A stretch of DNA of 43,847 nt from Gnetum montanum (lineage: Eukaryota > Streptophyta > Gnetopsida > Gnetales > Gnetaceae). The stretch is from positions 1 through 43,847 of the forward strand of contig MNCI01003930.1 in NCBI GenBank assembly GCA_015680685.1, in the 5' to 3' direction. Positions 1-12,204 of the stretch are shown piece after piece. The notes beneath the pieces were generated by a model that saw nothing but the letters and a program-made list of their open reading frames with translations, was not told where the DNA came from and searched no databases. Every line of letters starts with the position of its first letter. The first letter of the stretch is position 1. Both the position numbers and the translations under genes were made by a program.

Positions 1-10
1 ATGATCATGG

Positions 11-149
11 CACCAAGGTGGCTTGTTGCCAAAATGATGACCTCTTATCAAAATACCTGTGAGAGAGCCATGGCCCATAGCACCAAAATGGCTTACCCCT
101 AACATGTTGGCCTCTCATCGAAGTGCTTATGAGAAGGCCGATGCAAATT
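11..149. repeat. Two imperfect tandem units of about 70 bp
   Basis: A unit starting with cacca near 11 is followed by a second starting near 82. They share the order caccaa-atggctt, then gacctctta or ggcctctca, then tgtgaga or tatgaga, then gagagcc or gaaggcc. Identity is only moderate. It lies in the 3' non-coding region of element C, and I attach no function to it. Confidence 0.45.
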
Positions 150-1362
150 TAGGGTTGGACTGGTTGCAAAATTGTAGCTTTGCGAAATCTTTCTTTTTTC
201 TTTTTTCTTTTTTTGAGAAAATGCTAGCTACAAGATATTTATCATCAAGTGTACTACATCCTAATTGACAAGCTTTTCTTAGAGGCAACTATGTCGCATT
301 TGTAAGATAGGTGTTTCCTCCCCTGGATGAGTTGTGTTACATTTGCTTGGGCTTTGACTAGCCCACAAAGGCTTCCAATGGGATGAGTTGCATTACATCC
401 ATTGTGGATTCTACAGTTGATTGAAAGAAGAATGCCATGTGAATTAAAGAAGCTAGTAGGGAAGGTATGAAAATGTAAGATACAATGGAAAAATGCAAGT
501 AGGTTATGGTGGGGTAATAGGGATGTGCACTCTTAAGTGGCTTGGTGAGTTTAACTAGGCACATCGAAGCAATGTGGTGACTTGCCAATATGATGAAATG
601 CATCTTTGAATGACTACCTCTGGGGCTTCATCTTGTAAACATAATCTAGAGAAGATAAGAAAAACAACCACACAACATGTGAGATAAGAGAAAACTACTA
701 GTTACAAGGGTGCTACAAGTTTTGAACCAATTGCAAGAGCTTGTAGTGCCAAAGAAAGAAGGCTAATGGAGGTGCCGAAGCCAGAAAGCTACAAAAGCTC
801 TAGCAGTAACACCAAAAGTAAGTACCCTAAATAGGCCAACAAGGTGGTTGAGGGTGATGGCAGTGCAAGTTCCTGAGACTCCACACCAAGGAAAAGAACT
901 TGGAAACCTAACAAAATGATAGGAAGCCAAGCTACTGGATGCACTTCAAATCCCAAGCAATGGTGAGGGCTAGAGGATGGCAGTGTTGTGGCTAGGCCAC
1001 AGTACTATTGGGACTCTAGTGGATGGTGCTAATAATGAGAGATCCAACCACTAATGAAACACCCAATGTTGGTAATGATGTCATCGTAGCCTGGGGATGG
1101 TACAAATGGCAATGATGGTGATAACTTCAGAAGGTCATCAAAATGCTTGATGGCATCTTTAGAGGACTAGCAAATGCCAAGGGTGGTAACACTACAAATG
1201 TTATAGAGGCTTTTTCTTGACAACATGAACTTCATTCTGGAACTACAATGCCCCACCCAACCTTGCCTACAAGGTGTGGATAGATGATCAAGGATTGGAA
1301 GTATTCAAGCTTACTTGTTCACAGAACTGTGATTATTGAGTTGTGTGTGCTGAACTATCAAC
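150..1362. other. Non-coding 3' region of element C
   Basis: No convincing coding frame is seen on either strand. A poly-T tract (about 188-213) and short T-rich patches resemble the region between the hairpin array and the 3' LTR in element B (compare 8440-8460). It is probably the degenerate pre-PPT region of C; the polypurine tract itself could not be placed. Confidence 0.5.
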
Positions 1363-1752
1363 CTAGTTTAAGGTCTTGGTAGACCGCATGCTATGCTAGC
1401 TTAAGGTCCTAGCGGATTATGAACCTAATTTAAGGTCTTGTTAGACCATGATGTGTTAGTTTATAGTCCTAGTAGACTACTATGTGCTAGTTTAACATCG
1501 TAGTAGATGGTGGATGTTATGCTAGTTTAACATCATGATGCAACGATGAGCTGTGACAATTTATAATCATAGAAGACTATGCTATGGATGTTAATTTTAG
1601 CATCATGGCCCAAGGACAAGCTATGCTAGTTTATCGTCATAGCAGACTTGGTGTGCCCGTTTAACGTCATAGCAGACGAGCATGTTGTGGATGCCAGTTT
1701 AACATCGTAGCCCAATGATGCCCTATGCTAGTTTAAAGTCATATTGGATGTT
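1363..1752. repeat. Hairpin-repeat array, 3' of integrase (element C)
   Basis: About a dozen irregularly spaced units have the pattern YAGTTTAA, then GGYC-N6-GRCC or a decayed version. Examples are aaggtcttggtagacc at about 1370 and taacgtcatagcagac near 1661. Each good unit can fold into a 3-5 bp stem with a 4-6 nt loop. The same array sits at the same place in A (13318-13790) and B (9245-9575). Units in C are more decayed, with CG often replaced by TG or CA. Confidence 0.75.
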
Positions 1753-1789
1753 TCCTTACCTTGCTTTGTCATTGATGTAGTGTTGTGTA

Positions 1790-3040
1790 CTAGGCATAGT
1801 ATGGCTTTAGGTATGAATGGTTGATCGTGTTGGTGAACTCATTGCCATCTAGATAAGAAATCTTGAAAGCTCCATTATCATAGGCCTTGGTGATCAAGAA
1901 AGGCCCTTCCCAGTTGGCTAAGAATTTATCTATGGGTTTGTAGATGGCCTTGAGAACCAAGTCCACTTTCTTGATCTAGCATTGGTGCTGATTGTAATGG
2001 TGCTTCTATGGTTGCTTCTCTTGATACCATTCAATGTGATCAAGTGTTTGCATGTGCTCCTCCTCTATAGAGTCAAGGTCAATAGTTCTCAACTCATTAT
2101 TCTAAGCCTTGTAAATGAAGCTCGAGAGGATCACCCGGAGTGATGGGGCTTGTAATTCATGAGGTAAAATTTCTTCAAACCCATACACAAGGCTATATGG
2201 CATCTTACCTATTGCTATTTTGCATGTTGTGTAGTAGGCCCATAGTGCATAGACTGGCTACACGTGTCATCACTATTTGCTACTACTAAGCATCTTCTTT
2301 TGAAGGTTGACAATGAGTTTTTTTGTAGCCTCCACTTGGCCATTCTCTTGCAGGTAGTATGGCAATGAAAAGGAATGCCTAATGCCAAGGTGTTTGTAGA
2401 AGGTTTTGGTTTCTACACTACTAAATTGTGGCCCATTGTTTGTGACTATAGTCATAGGTAGACCAAATCAAGTCACTATATTGTCAAGAATGAATTTGCA
2501 AACCTATTGTGATGTCATCTTCCTAAGGGAAATAGATTCAACCCACTTGGTAAAGTATTTGGTTACGGTTATGATGAAGCCATATCCTGTAGAAGACTTA
2601 GGTGTGATAGGTCCTATGATATCCAACCCCCAATGTTTGAATGGCCATGTGATTTGTGTGGTATGTAGTTCAGTGGGTGGCACATGCATGAGGTTGTCAT
2701 GCCATTAACACATGTTGCACATCTTGACGTTGGAGATGTAATTGCATTCCATGTAAGGCCACTAGTAGCCTAAGCATTTGATTTTTTATGTCATTGCACT
2801 AGGTGCTATGTCACCTCTGCACAGTCCCTCATGGACTTGATCAATAATCATTTGTGCTTCGTTGTCACTAACATAGGTTAGTAGTATGCCATTGTAAGAG
2901 CTGGGACATTGTGTGTTCTCACCTATGAGGATGTACTGCCATGACCATTTTTTCACTACATCCTTTTGGAAAATGATTAGGTGTTGCAGAGGCTAACCCT
3001 ATTGAAGGTATGACTTGATGTCATCATACCATTCTTGTGC
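1790..3040 (-). pseudogene. Integrase remnant (element C)
   Basis: The minus strand encodes a broken Ty3/gypsy integrase homologous to those of A and B. Recognisable pieces are the WGLDIIGP block with the first catalytic Asp (about 2504-2689) and the block with the NNGPQF and QVEATKK motifs (2273-2455). The second catalytic residue is changed from the usual TDNG to TNNG, so the DDE triad is lost, although the Glu is kept. The C-terminal chromatin-distal part runs down to about 1790. Multiple stops separate the pieces. It cannot be functional. Confidence 0.85.
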
Positions 3041-3960
3041 ATGAGTTATGCTTATTATGGCTATGGATGCAATGTTAGTTTTCTATGTGATAGGCTCAGT
3101 GCAATCTATTACTGAGGTGGGCAAGGCATGAAACACGTTAGCTACAATGCTTAAGGCTAGTGTAACTAATGCATCAGCAATGGTATTTTCAGTATGGGGG
3201 ATGTGTTGGATATCTATGATTGCAAATCATTTGGGCAAGTGCTTTGCCAAGTCACAGTAAGGTTGTAAGTGTTGCAGTTTGCAAGTGTAAAACTTTGTAA
3301 CTTGGTTAATGACTAGCTTTTGAATTCCTAGGTTGCAAGCTACTATGATGCCTCTAAGGTGACCTTCATACTTTGCTACATTATTAGTGCAAGGAAATGC
3401 AAAGTGATAAGTGAATGGTTAAATCTCCCTAGAGGGAAATGTGATTGAAGTAGTGGCACTACCCCCTTGAGAGGTTGAAGTGTCATTGAGGTGTAAAATT
3501 ACTTCAAAATTGGTAGGCACTTGACTTATGCACTAACATGCTCATTTAGAAATTCCAAATCTATCATTTCTTGTTCATTTATTGGCAAAGCCATGAGTTT
3601 TATGCCTATTTCTTAACCTTTAGTTGATGCATGTGCTATATAGTGCAGGTCAAACTCTACAGTTATTGCTTTCATCGTACAATCTGACTACTTTCATAAA
3701 TGTTTGTAATGATTTCCCAGAGTACATTGCTCTTGAAAATGATGTTTACCGGGTTGTGGAAAAGATAGTGCATCCACTTCTTAAGTGCAAAGACTAAGAT
3801 GAGGAAATTCTTCTCCACATCATTATATTTTACTTCATGGGCCACTAATGCATGGCTTAGGTAGTATATAGGGAACTTTGAGCCATCATCTCGCTTTTAG
3901 AAAAGCAAAGAGGTGATGGATGTGTTAAAGGTTGTAAGGTATATGTAAAATGATTTATCT
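3041..3960 (-). pseudogene. RNase H region remnant (Ty3 RNH plus second aRNH, element C)
   Basis: By collinearity with B (27584-28500) and A, this stretch holds the decayed Ty3-type RNase H (an ALKK-MHYLFH-like block near 3770-3830) and the second RNase H of the RVT_3/archaeal type. The second is recognisable by the order AEYE-like, then VINQ, then HIPxxENTIADALVTLA (about 3150-3400). Stops and substitutions are frequent. The paired RNase H arrangement is the signature of the Tat lineage. Confidence 0.65.
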
Positions 3961-5202
3961 CCTTATTGAGGGTAGACTATTGGAAGTTGAGCCAACTCTT
4001 GTTGAAGGTTGTTAAATGCCTCTTGGCATTAAGTCATCCACTCAAAGTGGACACCCTTTTTGAGTAGATGTTGCATGCGATGCAACTTGTCAGTCAACCA
4101 TGCAATAAACCTGAAAATGAATTGCAATCTACCTTGTAACATAGTAGCTCCTTAAGGTTAGCTAGTGATGCTAAGTTGATGATAGCCTTAACCTTATTAA
4201 GGTCTACGTGTATGCCTACTTCTGATACGATGAAACCAAGCATGCGACCTTTCTTGACATCAAAGACACACTTCTTAGGATTCAATCTAAGGTCATGTCT
4301 TAGGAAACATTTGAGTACATGGTCTAAGTCATCTACATGGTTGTGTGTCATTTTGAACTTATCTGCTATGTCATCAATGTAGTCATTAAGCAACTCTAGC
4401 AAATAATCACTAAAGATGTATGTCATAACGTGTTGATAGGTTGGTCCTATGTTCTATAGTCTGAAAGGCATCATTATGTAACAAAACATATCCCAAGGGA
4501 TCATGAAGGTCATACTAAGCTAGTGCTTTGGATTGATCTGAATTTGGTTGTAACCAAATAACCCATCCATAAAGGACAATAAGGCATGACCAGATGTAAT
4601 ATCGACTAGTTGGAAAATACTAGGCAATGGGAAGTCATATTTAATGGTTGCCTTGTTTAGGTTCTAGAAGTCTATGCAAATGTGTATGTTTCCATTTTTC
4701 TTGGATACAACCATGATGTTGGAGATCCAATCTACATAGTCAACAGCCTAGATGAAACTAGCTTTGTAAAGCTTGGTGATTGCATTGCGAACTACCAACG
4801 CCACCTTAGGCCTAACCTTGCAAGCTTTCGACTTGACTGGTTTTATGCAAGGATCAAGGATTATATTATGCTAGTGTTTTTGCAATGTTTTAGATGTGTT
4901 ATGGCTCTAACAAAGAACAAAGTTTCAATGTTTTTGCCTCACCACTAAGTGTCATTGTGGGGACTTCAATGAGGGGATCCTCAATGATGTCACCTACCTC
5001 TAGATCTAGAGCTTTGACTAGATGGTTTGGCCAATCTAGCAGAACCTCTACAAATGTTATATGTTTATCATGGGCCCTAGGCTCAAGATCTAGGCATTCA
5101 GTATCGATGTATCATGTGAGGTCACCATTAGGCTTGGTAAGAACCAAAGGTCAATGAAGGTGCTTGCACATGCTCATGATGTAATCTTGCCAAGTATCCT
5201 AT
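3961..5202 (-). pseudogene. Reverse transcriptase remnant (element C)
   Basis: The minus strand carries a decayed Ty3/gypsy RT. Recognisable motifs in order are a KLYKASFI-like finger block near 4770, DLNKATIK-like sequence, FPLPSI, SFMDGLFGYNQIQI, a TFMIPW block, MPFRL, and the active-site box YIDD at 4370-4381, which is still intact here. NPKKCVF and MLGFIVSE follow. Several stops interrupt it, for example before the NLNKAT block. The region starts at a TTTTATAG|GATAC string near 5200 that matches the splice-acceptor-like site of A and B. Confidence 0.88.
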
Positions 5203-5332
5203 AAAACAACTAGAAAGAACATCAAGCTGCATGTGTCTTAAATGAAGTAAAAATGCATAAATTAAGGAAAGTAATGCAATGAAATTTTTCCTAAGTGTTC
5301 AAACATGAAGTTGTAGAAGCAAGTATGTGAGC

Positions 5333-5386
5333 CAGTTTTAGGCCTTGGCAGGCCATGTGATGCCAATTTAAGATCATAGCAAACCA
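5333..5386. repeat. Two hairpin-repeat units 5' of the antisense gene (element C)
   Basis: The first unit (5333-5354) has aggccttggcaggcc, a GGCC-N6-GGCC stem-loop after the usual agtttta leader. The second (5363-5386) is a decayed aatttaagatcatagcaaacc. Equivalent units occur in A at 17259-17280 and in B at 29877-29898 and 30076-30096, each between the pol start and the antisense gene start. Confidence 0.65.
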
Positions 5387-5390
5387 TGGT

Positions 5391-6671
5391 TTGTGAAAAC
5401 TGCATAGGTTTAAGAAATGATGGAAGTACTTGGAATATGAAACTTGGCTACACATTCATTGGGCAATCAAAAAAATTTATAAAATTTTGTAAGACTGGGG
5501 ACCATCAGAAAAAGTTTGAAAACTTTTCTAACTCTAGTTGTGACGCTCACCCCTTGCTATGCTTAGTCCCTTGCTACACTCAAGAAAAAATTAGAAAATT
5601 TTCCTAAGTGTGGAATGCTATCTTGGTAGATAATGCATTTAATTACCCTAAGGGGATATATATATGCATTTCACCAAGGTAAAACTATCATTTTTCAAAG
5701 TGAAAATAAGAAGTTTATAGAGCGTAGCATGGTTCGAGCAAGGAGTGAAGCCAGAGTGTAGCAATCAAACCATGACATATAGAGCATGACATTTAGAGCA
5801 TGACAGCCAGCATGACATGTTAAAATGAACATCAACACCTTGGGCTCATCAACATGGATGAGGGAGAGCAAGCACTATGACATCTGTCCCTAGCACATGT
5901 GGAGGAATCGATAGAGTCACTATCTACCAGGTACCCTACTACACTCTACCCTTAGAAATTTTTACTTTTTTTTTGTCTTGTCTTTCCTACTTCATGTTGT
6001 GTTGGGATTTTAGGCTTTGGGTTAGCCTACCTTGACAAGGACTGCTACTGCCATTGCCACCAGGGCCACCATAGCCAAGAGGAAAGATGATGTGTTTATG
6101 GGTGATGAGGGTTTTGCTTGTGCATTTTTTCTCTTTTTCTACATTTTGTAGGCACATTGCATGGGCAAGGGTGATTGGGTAAAATCAAGATTTTCTATAC
6201 ATGGCCATGGCATGGGGAAGGGCAAAAATAATGAGGGTTTTTTGGTCGTGGCCAAGGCAGCTATGACTTGAGCATAAAGGATCATGGGATACCCTTGTCC
6301 CTCCTTTTCTTTTTTCTTGGCATGTGTGGGGCAGAGAAATAGGTTTGGTGGGGGTCCTAGGGATGATGGAAGGGAGAAAAGATAGGGGGCCATAGGGCAC
6401 ATGGTGCCAGGGAGGGTGATTTTCTTTTCTCACATTTTTTGATCTAAGGTTGGGGCAAGATGAACAGTGTAGTTGCAACGAGAAGGCAATGGTAGGGAGA
6501 AAAGGCCATGATGGACCATGGCCATGGGAAGCACCTTAGCACATGGTGGTAAGGTGTAATAGGGCTAGGTGGCACTATGGATAGGGTATGGTGCCTTGGG
6601 TGAAGGTGCAACATGGTGGTGGAAGCAGCAATTAGTTTTTTTTTTGTATTTTTTGGGTGCTTTGGGGCTAT
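5391..6671 (+). other. Upstream region and first-intron start of the antisense gene (element C)
   Basis: No reading frame of substance is seen. A TATA-like ggatatatatatgc lies near 5650. A possible relic of exon 1 lies near 6050-6110 (accatagccaagaggaaaga), where an ATA replaces the conserved ATG of A and B; this alignment is weak. The rest (to 6671) is G/T-rich and would be intron 1, into which element B inserted. Confidence 0.35.
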
Positions 6672-6676
6672 GCTCC
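6672..6676. repeat. Target-site duplication of element B, left copy
   Basis: The five bases gctcc immediately precede the left LTR of B. They are repeated exactly right after the right LTR (40855-40859). Confidence 0.9.
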
Positions 6677-8072
6677 TGTAATGATGGAAAATTTTGATAA
6701 CTGGAAATACCAAACGAAAGTCCATGTATACAGTTCTAACCCCAAATTCGTGCGAGGGCTGTGCTAGAGAAAGACAAATCTAAGGTGCCCTGAATGGTCT
6801 TGTTGATCAAACAGGGACTTACTTGATCAATAAAAAATTTTGTGATATTTGAATGACAGAATAATGATTCTTTAAGGTTCTTTTCGAGGAGGTTGTAACA
6901 TTCTTAATTTCAAAGATAATTAAGAGAAGATGTACTTGATTAGAACAATTTGCAGAATCAGTACAAACAGAAGACAACAGATCGGCTTTGGGACGTGATC
7001 GAATCTCAAGATCCGGGATTCAATCCACAAAAAGATATATTTAGATACAATGATTACAATGGACTTTGATTTGAATGAAATGCATGCTGGTAATAATAAA
7101 AGCTAAGTAGAGATGAAACAAGCAAAAAGCAATCTACCTTGTTCTAGTAGATCTAGATATAGAGAGGCCAAACCCGAAGCAGAATGTCTATCAATCAACT
7201 ATTCTTGAATAGAGGTTCTCGTCAACTACCTTCAATATTCTTACTATCACTGGTCTCCTTCGGTTTTTCTTGTCAATCACTGCTAGAGGTCGTCAATAAT
7301 TGCCAATGGAGGAACAAATTGTTCACAGAGAAAATCTACCAAACTCCCTCTCTTCTTTCTTTCCTGCCATCTTGTTTCCCCCCTTCTTTTTATTTCGGTT
7401 AGCATATTTATAAGGCTAAAATCAGGAGAAAAACATGGATTAGATGACGTGTGTCCTAAACCTACAAGATGTTGTTGACTTGATGTGGTGGTTGCTGAAG
7501 CTTACGATGCCACACTACCTTATGCACTAAAGTGTAATGCATCGTAAACCAGGAATTTGGCAACAGGGATTACGCAACGACACATTGGAGAGTGTATCAC
7601 ATCATACAGACTACTGCTATTTGTATTAAGCCACCATTTTCCATGCTTCAACTACACTGTGCTACACTATATTACACTTCATAGCCTAGTCCGTCATAAA
7701 ATAGTGCATCTATAAAGAAAAATGAAGTGTTTGTTGAAGCCTTGAACATTTTTCATCCCTGATGTTTGCAGCGTATTGTTTTCTGACATTATGCTGCATA
7801 ATGTGATGTTATGCTATGTAGTGTAATACAATGTAATTTGCCAAAAGTTAAGATTTTTGAAACAGATAACTTGCAAAGTTGGAAGTTTTTCCATCGTGCA
7901 TCCATCGCTTTGCTCCATCTTCTAGAATTTGCTTATGCTGTGCTACATAGCGTGGAGGGACATACCTTCGACTGAAAAGGAACTTGCTGTGTCGCACTCT
8001 GTTGTGACCCTTTGTCTTAATCACCAACCTTTTGCTGAATTGCCGAGGCCTCGAAATTTTTATGGTGTTTCA
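6677..8072 (-). repeat. 3' LTR of element B
   Basis: It is homologous end to end with 39464-40854. On the minus strand it begins TGAAACACC and ends TTACA, giving the usual TG...CA termini. Its inner edge touches the polypurine tract at 8073. A minus-strand TATA box (tatttata on plus, 7405-7412) marks the likely promoter. Confidence 0.92.
7405..7412 (-). promoter_or_regulatory. TATA box in 3' LTR of B
   Basis: The minus strand reads TTATAAATATG. The equivalent position in the right LTR (40190-40197) is the same, and element A has TATAAATA at the corresponding place of its own LTRs. Confidence 0.6.
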
Positions 8073-8086
8073 ATGGCCCTTCTTTG
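8073..8086 (-). other. Polypurine tract of element B
   Basis: The minus strand reads CAAAGAAGGGCCAT directly before the TGAAACACC start of the 3' LTR. A has the near-identical CAAAGAGGGGCCAT at the same position. Confidence 0.8.
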
Positions 8087-9244
8087 TTGACATTTAGAGG
8101 ACTTGCCCAAAAGACGTCGAGAAAGAATACGAAACACCAAAAAGGCAAAAGTGTTAATAGCGTCTATCGGAGACTGCTTGAATGTTGTTCTATCAAACTT
8201 AGAAGTGCGAGGATGGAGGGCCATAGGGTATAGAAGGGATCTTACAGGAGTTAGCGATGGTAGGTTCGGGGAAGACTCAAACACATGAACATGAAGCTTC
8301 TCCAAACAAGTCATTACATCCTTTTGCTAATGTGTTTACGAAAGGTTACACCGTCATACTGCATATGAAGGGCTTTCAAGGATGATTTTTGTTACACCTG
8401 CATGGCCTAGATGAGTTGTTTTACATCCATTTTGCCAAACACTTTTTCTTTTTTTTTTGGGAAAAATGCAGATTACATGCCACAAGGCGAGTTGTGTTAT
8501 GCCAGTTTGTGGGCATGATAATGAAAATGGATCAACTTAATGCTCATGTTCGGTACAAGCGGAGAAGAAGGTAAGGTAAGGAAAGGGGGAAAACAAGGTA
8601 AGGTAACCGAGAGAGGTAGGGTTTGCACTTCCAAGTGACCAGGCTAGTCTGAGCCACCACCTTTGAACACCATGACACCTCACCTTCCAATGAAAGTATT
8701 CTCGATCAACGTTATCATAACAAGTAACCTGCAAAACACAACATAGAACAGAAAGCCAGAAACAAACGTCCTGATTGCTAAGGAGGGAGGTTGTTGAAAC
8801 AAGTGCCGTTCAAAGTGAAAAGGTAGATGAAGACCACGAAAGAGGAGCCCAGAACAAGCATCTCAATGTTGATGCCATGGTTCCTATAGTTGCCATTGAC
8901 AGCCAGATTCATCTTACTCGAAGGACTATGCAAAGAACATGCCAGATGAATCTTCCAAGCCAAAATCTGGTGACGGCAATGGATGGAGGCCACTGAGACT
9001 ATGGGTGGCCGAGGATTTTTTAGGGTCCCAAGTAGTGAAATTGATCCTAGGAGGTGCAACTATGAAGTGGCTGTCGTAGCAACATCTCCGAGGGGTTAGT
9101 AGTATGCCTTTTGGCATGTCTGAGGAATCAGCAGAATGCTAGCGAGGTAACGACGTTATGTCTGTCCCAACACCTTACCCGCTCCATCTAGTAGGAATGC
9201 AATGCAAGAATGATCACGCTTGCTTACTTCATGGTTGGCTTGTT
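8087..9244. other. Non-coding 3' region of element B
   Basis: It corresponds to 12219-13317 in A. Short open frames exist on both strands but none is kept between B and A. It includes a T-rich tract at 8442-8459. No RNA gene or further repeat recognised. Confidence 0.55.
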
Positions 9245-9575
9245 GACAGATTCTAGTATTAGGTCCTGGTTGACCATTGTTGCTGATTTTAAGTCTCAAC
9301 AGACCATGGTCCTGGTTTAATGTCTAGGAAAACTGGAATCTACTATTTTTACGTCGTAGCAGATGGTGGAAGGGCTAGTTTATGGTCCTAGTAGACCATG
9401 ATGTGGGTGTCAGTTTTATGTCATGACCCAGGGACAAGTCTGTGCTGGTTTAGTGTCTCAGTAGACGTGTGCTTACCTTTGCCAGTTTAGCATCTTGGTG
9501 GACGCGTGCAAGAGCTACCAGTTTTACGTTGTAGTAGACGTGTACAACTTTTTCAGTTTTACGTCGTAGCGGACA
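9245..9575. repeat. Hairpin-repeat array, 3' of integrase (element B)
   Basis: About ten units of the type agtttta-cgtcgtagcagac or ttatggtcctagtagacc are spaced irregularly between the integrase C-terminus and the 3' region. Stems are of the type GTC-N6-GAC or GGTC-N6-GACC. The array is collinear with those of A and C. Confidence 0.75.
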
Positions 9576-9603
9576 TTTGTTATCTGATTTTGAGCTGAGT
9601 CAA

Positions 9604-10901
9604 TGTTCAGATGTAATACTGCTTTAGGTATAGATGATTCATTAGATTTGGTAGTTTGTTGTCGTCGGTGTCTGCTAACTTGAATGCTCCATTGCCATAT
9701 GCGCCGATGACTAGGAAAGGGCCTTTCCAGTTTACAGAGAAGTTGCCTACTGGTTCACGAATGGCCTTGAGAACTAAGTCTCCTTTCTTGATTGGTTGTT
9801 GATGCAAGTTGTGCCGATGCTTCTGTCTCTTTTTATCCTGATATTTTTCGATGGTGTCGAGCGTCTAGATGCATTTCTCCTCCACTGACTCTAAATCCAT
9901 GATTCTATACTCATTGTGCTAAGTCTCATTTATAACCATGGATAGGACCATTCATAATGAGGAAACCTATAATTCCAAGGGTAGCACTACTTCAGATCCA
10001 TAGACTAGGCTATAGGGCGTCCTATCTGTAACTATTCTACGTGTTGTACAATACGCCCATAGCACGTAGAGGATTTTTTCATGCCACTATTTTTTGTTAA
10101 TACTGAGCATCTTCTTGAGTAGATTGATGATCACCTTGTTTGTCGCCTCTGCTTGACCATTTCCTTGTGGGTAGTAAGGTGAAGAAAAAGATTGCTTAAT
10201 ACCAAGATTATTGCAAAAAGATTTGGTTTCTGCACTACTAAATTGTGTTCCATTGTCGGTCACAATAGTCATAGGGAGCCCAAATTTAGCTATGATATTG
10301 TCTAAGATGAAATGAAAAACCTATTGAGATGTAATCTTCCATAGGGGAATAGCCTCTACCCACTTCATAAAATATTTGGTGGTGGTGATAATGAAGCTAT
10401 GTCCTACGGAAGATTTGGGTGCAATGGGACCTACAATGTCCAATCCCCATCGTTGGAATGACCAAGTAATTTGGGTAGTATGTAACTCAGTTGTTGACAC
10501 GTGTATTAGATTTGCATAATGCTGGCACGTGTCACATGTCTTAACCTTGGCAAGATAGTCTTTTTCCATGTACAGCCAATAGTACTCTAAGCATCTAATT
10601 TTAGCAGTCATTGCTCATGGGGCTACGTGTCCTCCGCGCAACCCTTTGTGGACTTCGTTAACTATTTGTTGTGCTTGGTCACTATTAACACAGGTAAGCA
10701 ATACCCCATCAAAGGAGCGTCTATAGAGAGTACTGTCTCCAAGGATGACATATTTCCTGGCATGCTTGCGCACTACATCTTTTTGCACATGTGTTAGCTC
10801 GTGCGACGGTTCTCCATGCAGAAGGTAAGTGTTAATGCTATCATACCATTCTGATGTTCCTCCACGTTTAATGAAGAAATATATGCTGCTTGAATGATAG
10901 G
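9604..10901 (-). pseudogene. Integrase (element B), part downstream of the A insertion
   Basis: This is the C-terminal part of B's pol, cut off from its upstream part by insertion of A at 10901/27579. It contains a DSTLYRRSFDG block, the HHCC zinc region ending in TCDTCQ with both Cys, WGLDIVGPI (first Asp), TDNGTQF (second Asp) and GNGQAEATNK (Glu), so the catalytic DDE residues survive. A GPFLVIGAYGNGAFKLAD C-terminal block ends at the stop 9604-9606. In-frame stops and frame breaks separate these pieces. Loss of continuity with RT makes it non-functional. Confidence 0.9.
10897..10901. repeat. Target-site duplication of element A, left copy (atagg)
   Basis: It matches acagg at 27579-27583 with one transition. 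Conceptual removal of A brings B's gaatgatag flank next to ctctgtac, which is collinear with the uninterrupted pol sequence of A itself near 15098-15118. Confidence 0.82.
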
Positions 10902-12204
10902 TGTAACGACAAAAAATGTCGGCAGCTGGAAATACCGACCGAGGTTCCAGCATACACAGTTTTAGCCACGGATCTGCGCGAGGGCTATGCTGGAAAAACG
11001 AATCCGCGGTGCCCTGAACGGTCTTGTCGATCAGACAGGGACTTACTAATCAGTAAACCGATGAAAATTTTGTAAAAAAAAAGCGATCTGATTCGAGGAG
11101 TCGTAAAACGAGGGGAAAACAATGTAGATGGATTGCAACGGTGATAATGCTAAACACGATAAAAGGAGGCTGACATAAGAGAAGCACGTAGCTTCAAGAT
11201 CTACGCTTTGACTTAAAAATGTATATTTTGCATGAGAAATTACACTGGGGAATCCCCAATTACATGATGTGAAACAAGCACAAAAAAACAAGCAAAACGG
11301 TCTAAACAGAAGTCCGATCTACCTCGTGGGCTAAAGCTGAGATGCAAGGAAGGCCAAGCTTTGACGTCTACCGATCAATTGTTTCTAATTGATAGAGTCT
11401 TTCTAGCAGAACGATTACTCCTGTCACCGGTGCTCAAAGCGAACTGTGCTCTGCTTCGGCTGTAAGGTGATACTGTCAACAATTGCCAAAGCGCTACTTT
11501 CTGTATCTTTGCTCCAAAGTGCTAAGTGCTCTGGTGCTCAGAAAAATGCTTCTGCTTCTCTGATTTGCCAACCCCTGTATCTTTGTCAACTGAGGTATTT
11601 ATAGGCCACGACGCTCCGTGGAAAAGGCGCAACCCTGATGACATGGGTCCCGGATATTTCGGGTTCCGTTGACTTGATCATTTTAAGTCAGACTGTGACT
11701 ACACACAACACGCTCGTTTGCGTGTTGTGCGCGTGAAGAGCAGGTACATGTTGAGTGTGCTTTAATTGCTTTCAGGCTATATTACACTCATTCACGTTGC
11801 ATTGCGTGTATGAGCGTTATCCGGTATAAAAACAACAGGCCCAAAATTGTCTTACACTCACTAAGCAGCTGCGTGTAACAAAGTGTAGATAATGACTAAT
11901 TTACGCTCACTACGCAGCTGTGCGTAATGAAGCGTAAACAACGACTAACTTAATGAAAAATACGCAATGATACGCACCACCGTGTAACGAGTGTAAAGAC
12001 AAGCTATTCATGCGCTACAAGAAAAAAGTGCCGAACTATTGTGCTTCTCCAGACTCTGCCTTCGACTGTTTTGGAGCTTATTATGCTCATTATGCTGCCG
12101 TGCGTAACAGAACGTAAACTTGTCCTTGAACAAAGCTGATGCGTGTTCTTGCTTAAATTGCGAATCTTTGCCTGAGGCCGACTCGTAATTTTCATGGTGT
12201 TTCA
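10902..12204 (-). repeat. 3' LTR of element A
   Basis: It is homologous to 26302-27578 along its length and 26 bp longer, owing to a segment near 11675-11705 absent from the right copy. On the minus strand it starts TGAAACACC and ends GTTACA. The U3 part (about 11820-12130) is packed with TTACGC/GCGTAA and ctacgcagctgcg palindromes. Confidence 0.95.
11596..11604 (-). promoter_or_regulatory. TATA box in 3' LTR of A
   Basis: The minus strand reads CTATAAATACC. An identical motif lies at 26996-27004 in the 5' LTR, where it would drive the sense transcript. Confidence 0.6.

Larger units (their letters stand above)
1..6676 (-). mobile_element. Element C (oldest Tat-type Ty3/gypsy element), left part
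   Basis: This is the 3' half of the host retrotransposon that received element B. Reading from high to low coordinates it holds the start of its pol region near 5200, RT, RNase H, integrase, a hairpin array (1363-1752) and a non-coding 3' region reaching the window edge. Its 3' LTR is not recognisable and probably lies off the left end. The right half resumes at 40855 after the 34-kb insertion of B. Decay is heavy: many stops, and almost no CpG compared with element A, as expected for an old methylated copy. The assignment rests on collinearity with A and B over several kilobases. Confidence 0.8.

Noticed and set aside
6139-6725. Overlapping minus-strand frames rich in Pro/His/Leu
   Set aside because: Low-complexity G/T-rich intron sequence of C read on the reverse strand; not conserved.
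7184-7402. Plus-strand frame of 72 codons in the LTR of B
   Set aside because: It lies in an LTR and the copy at 39990-40200 is broken.
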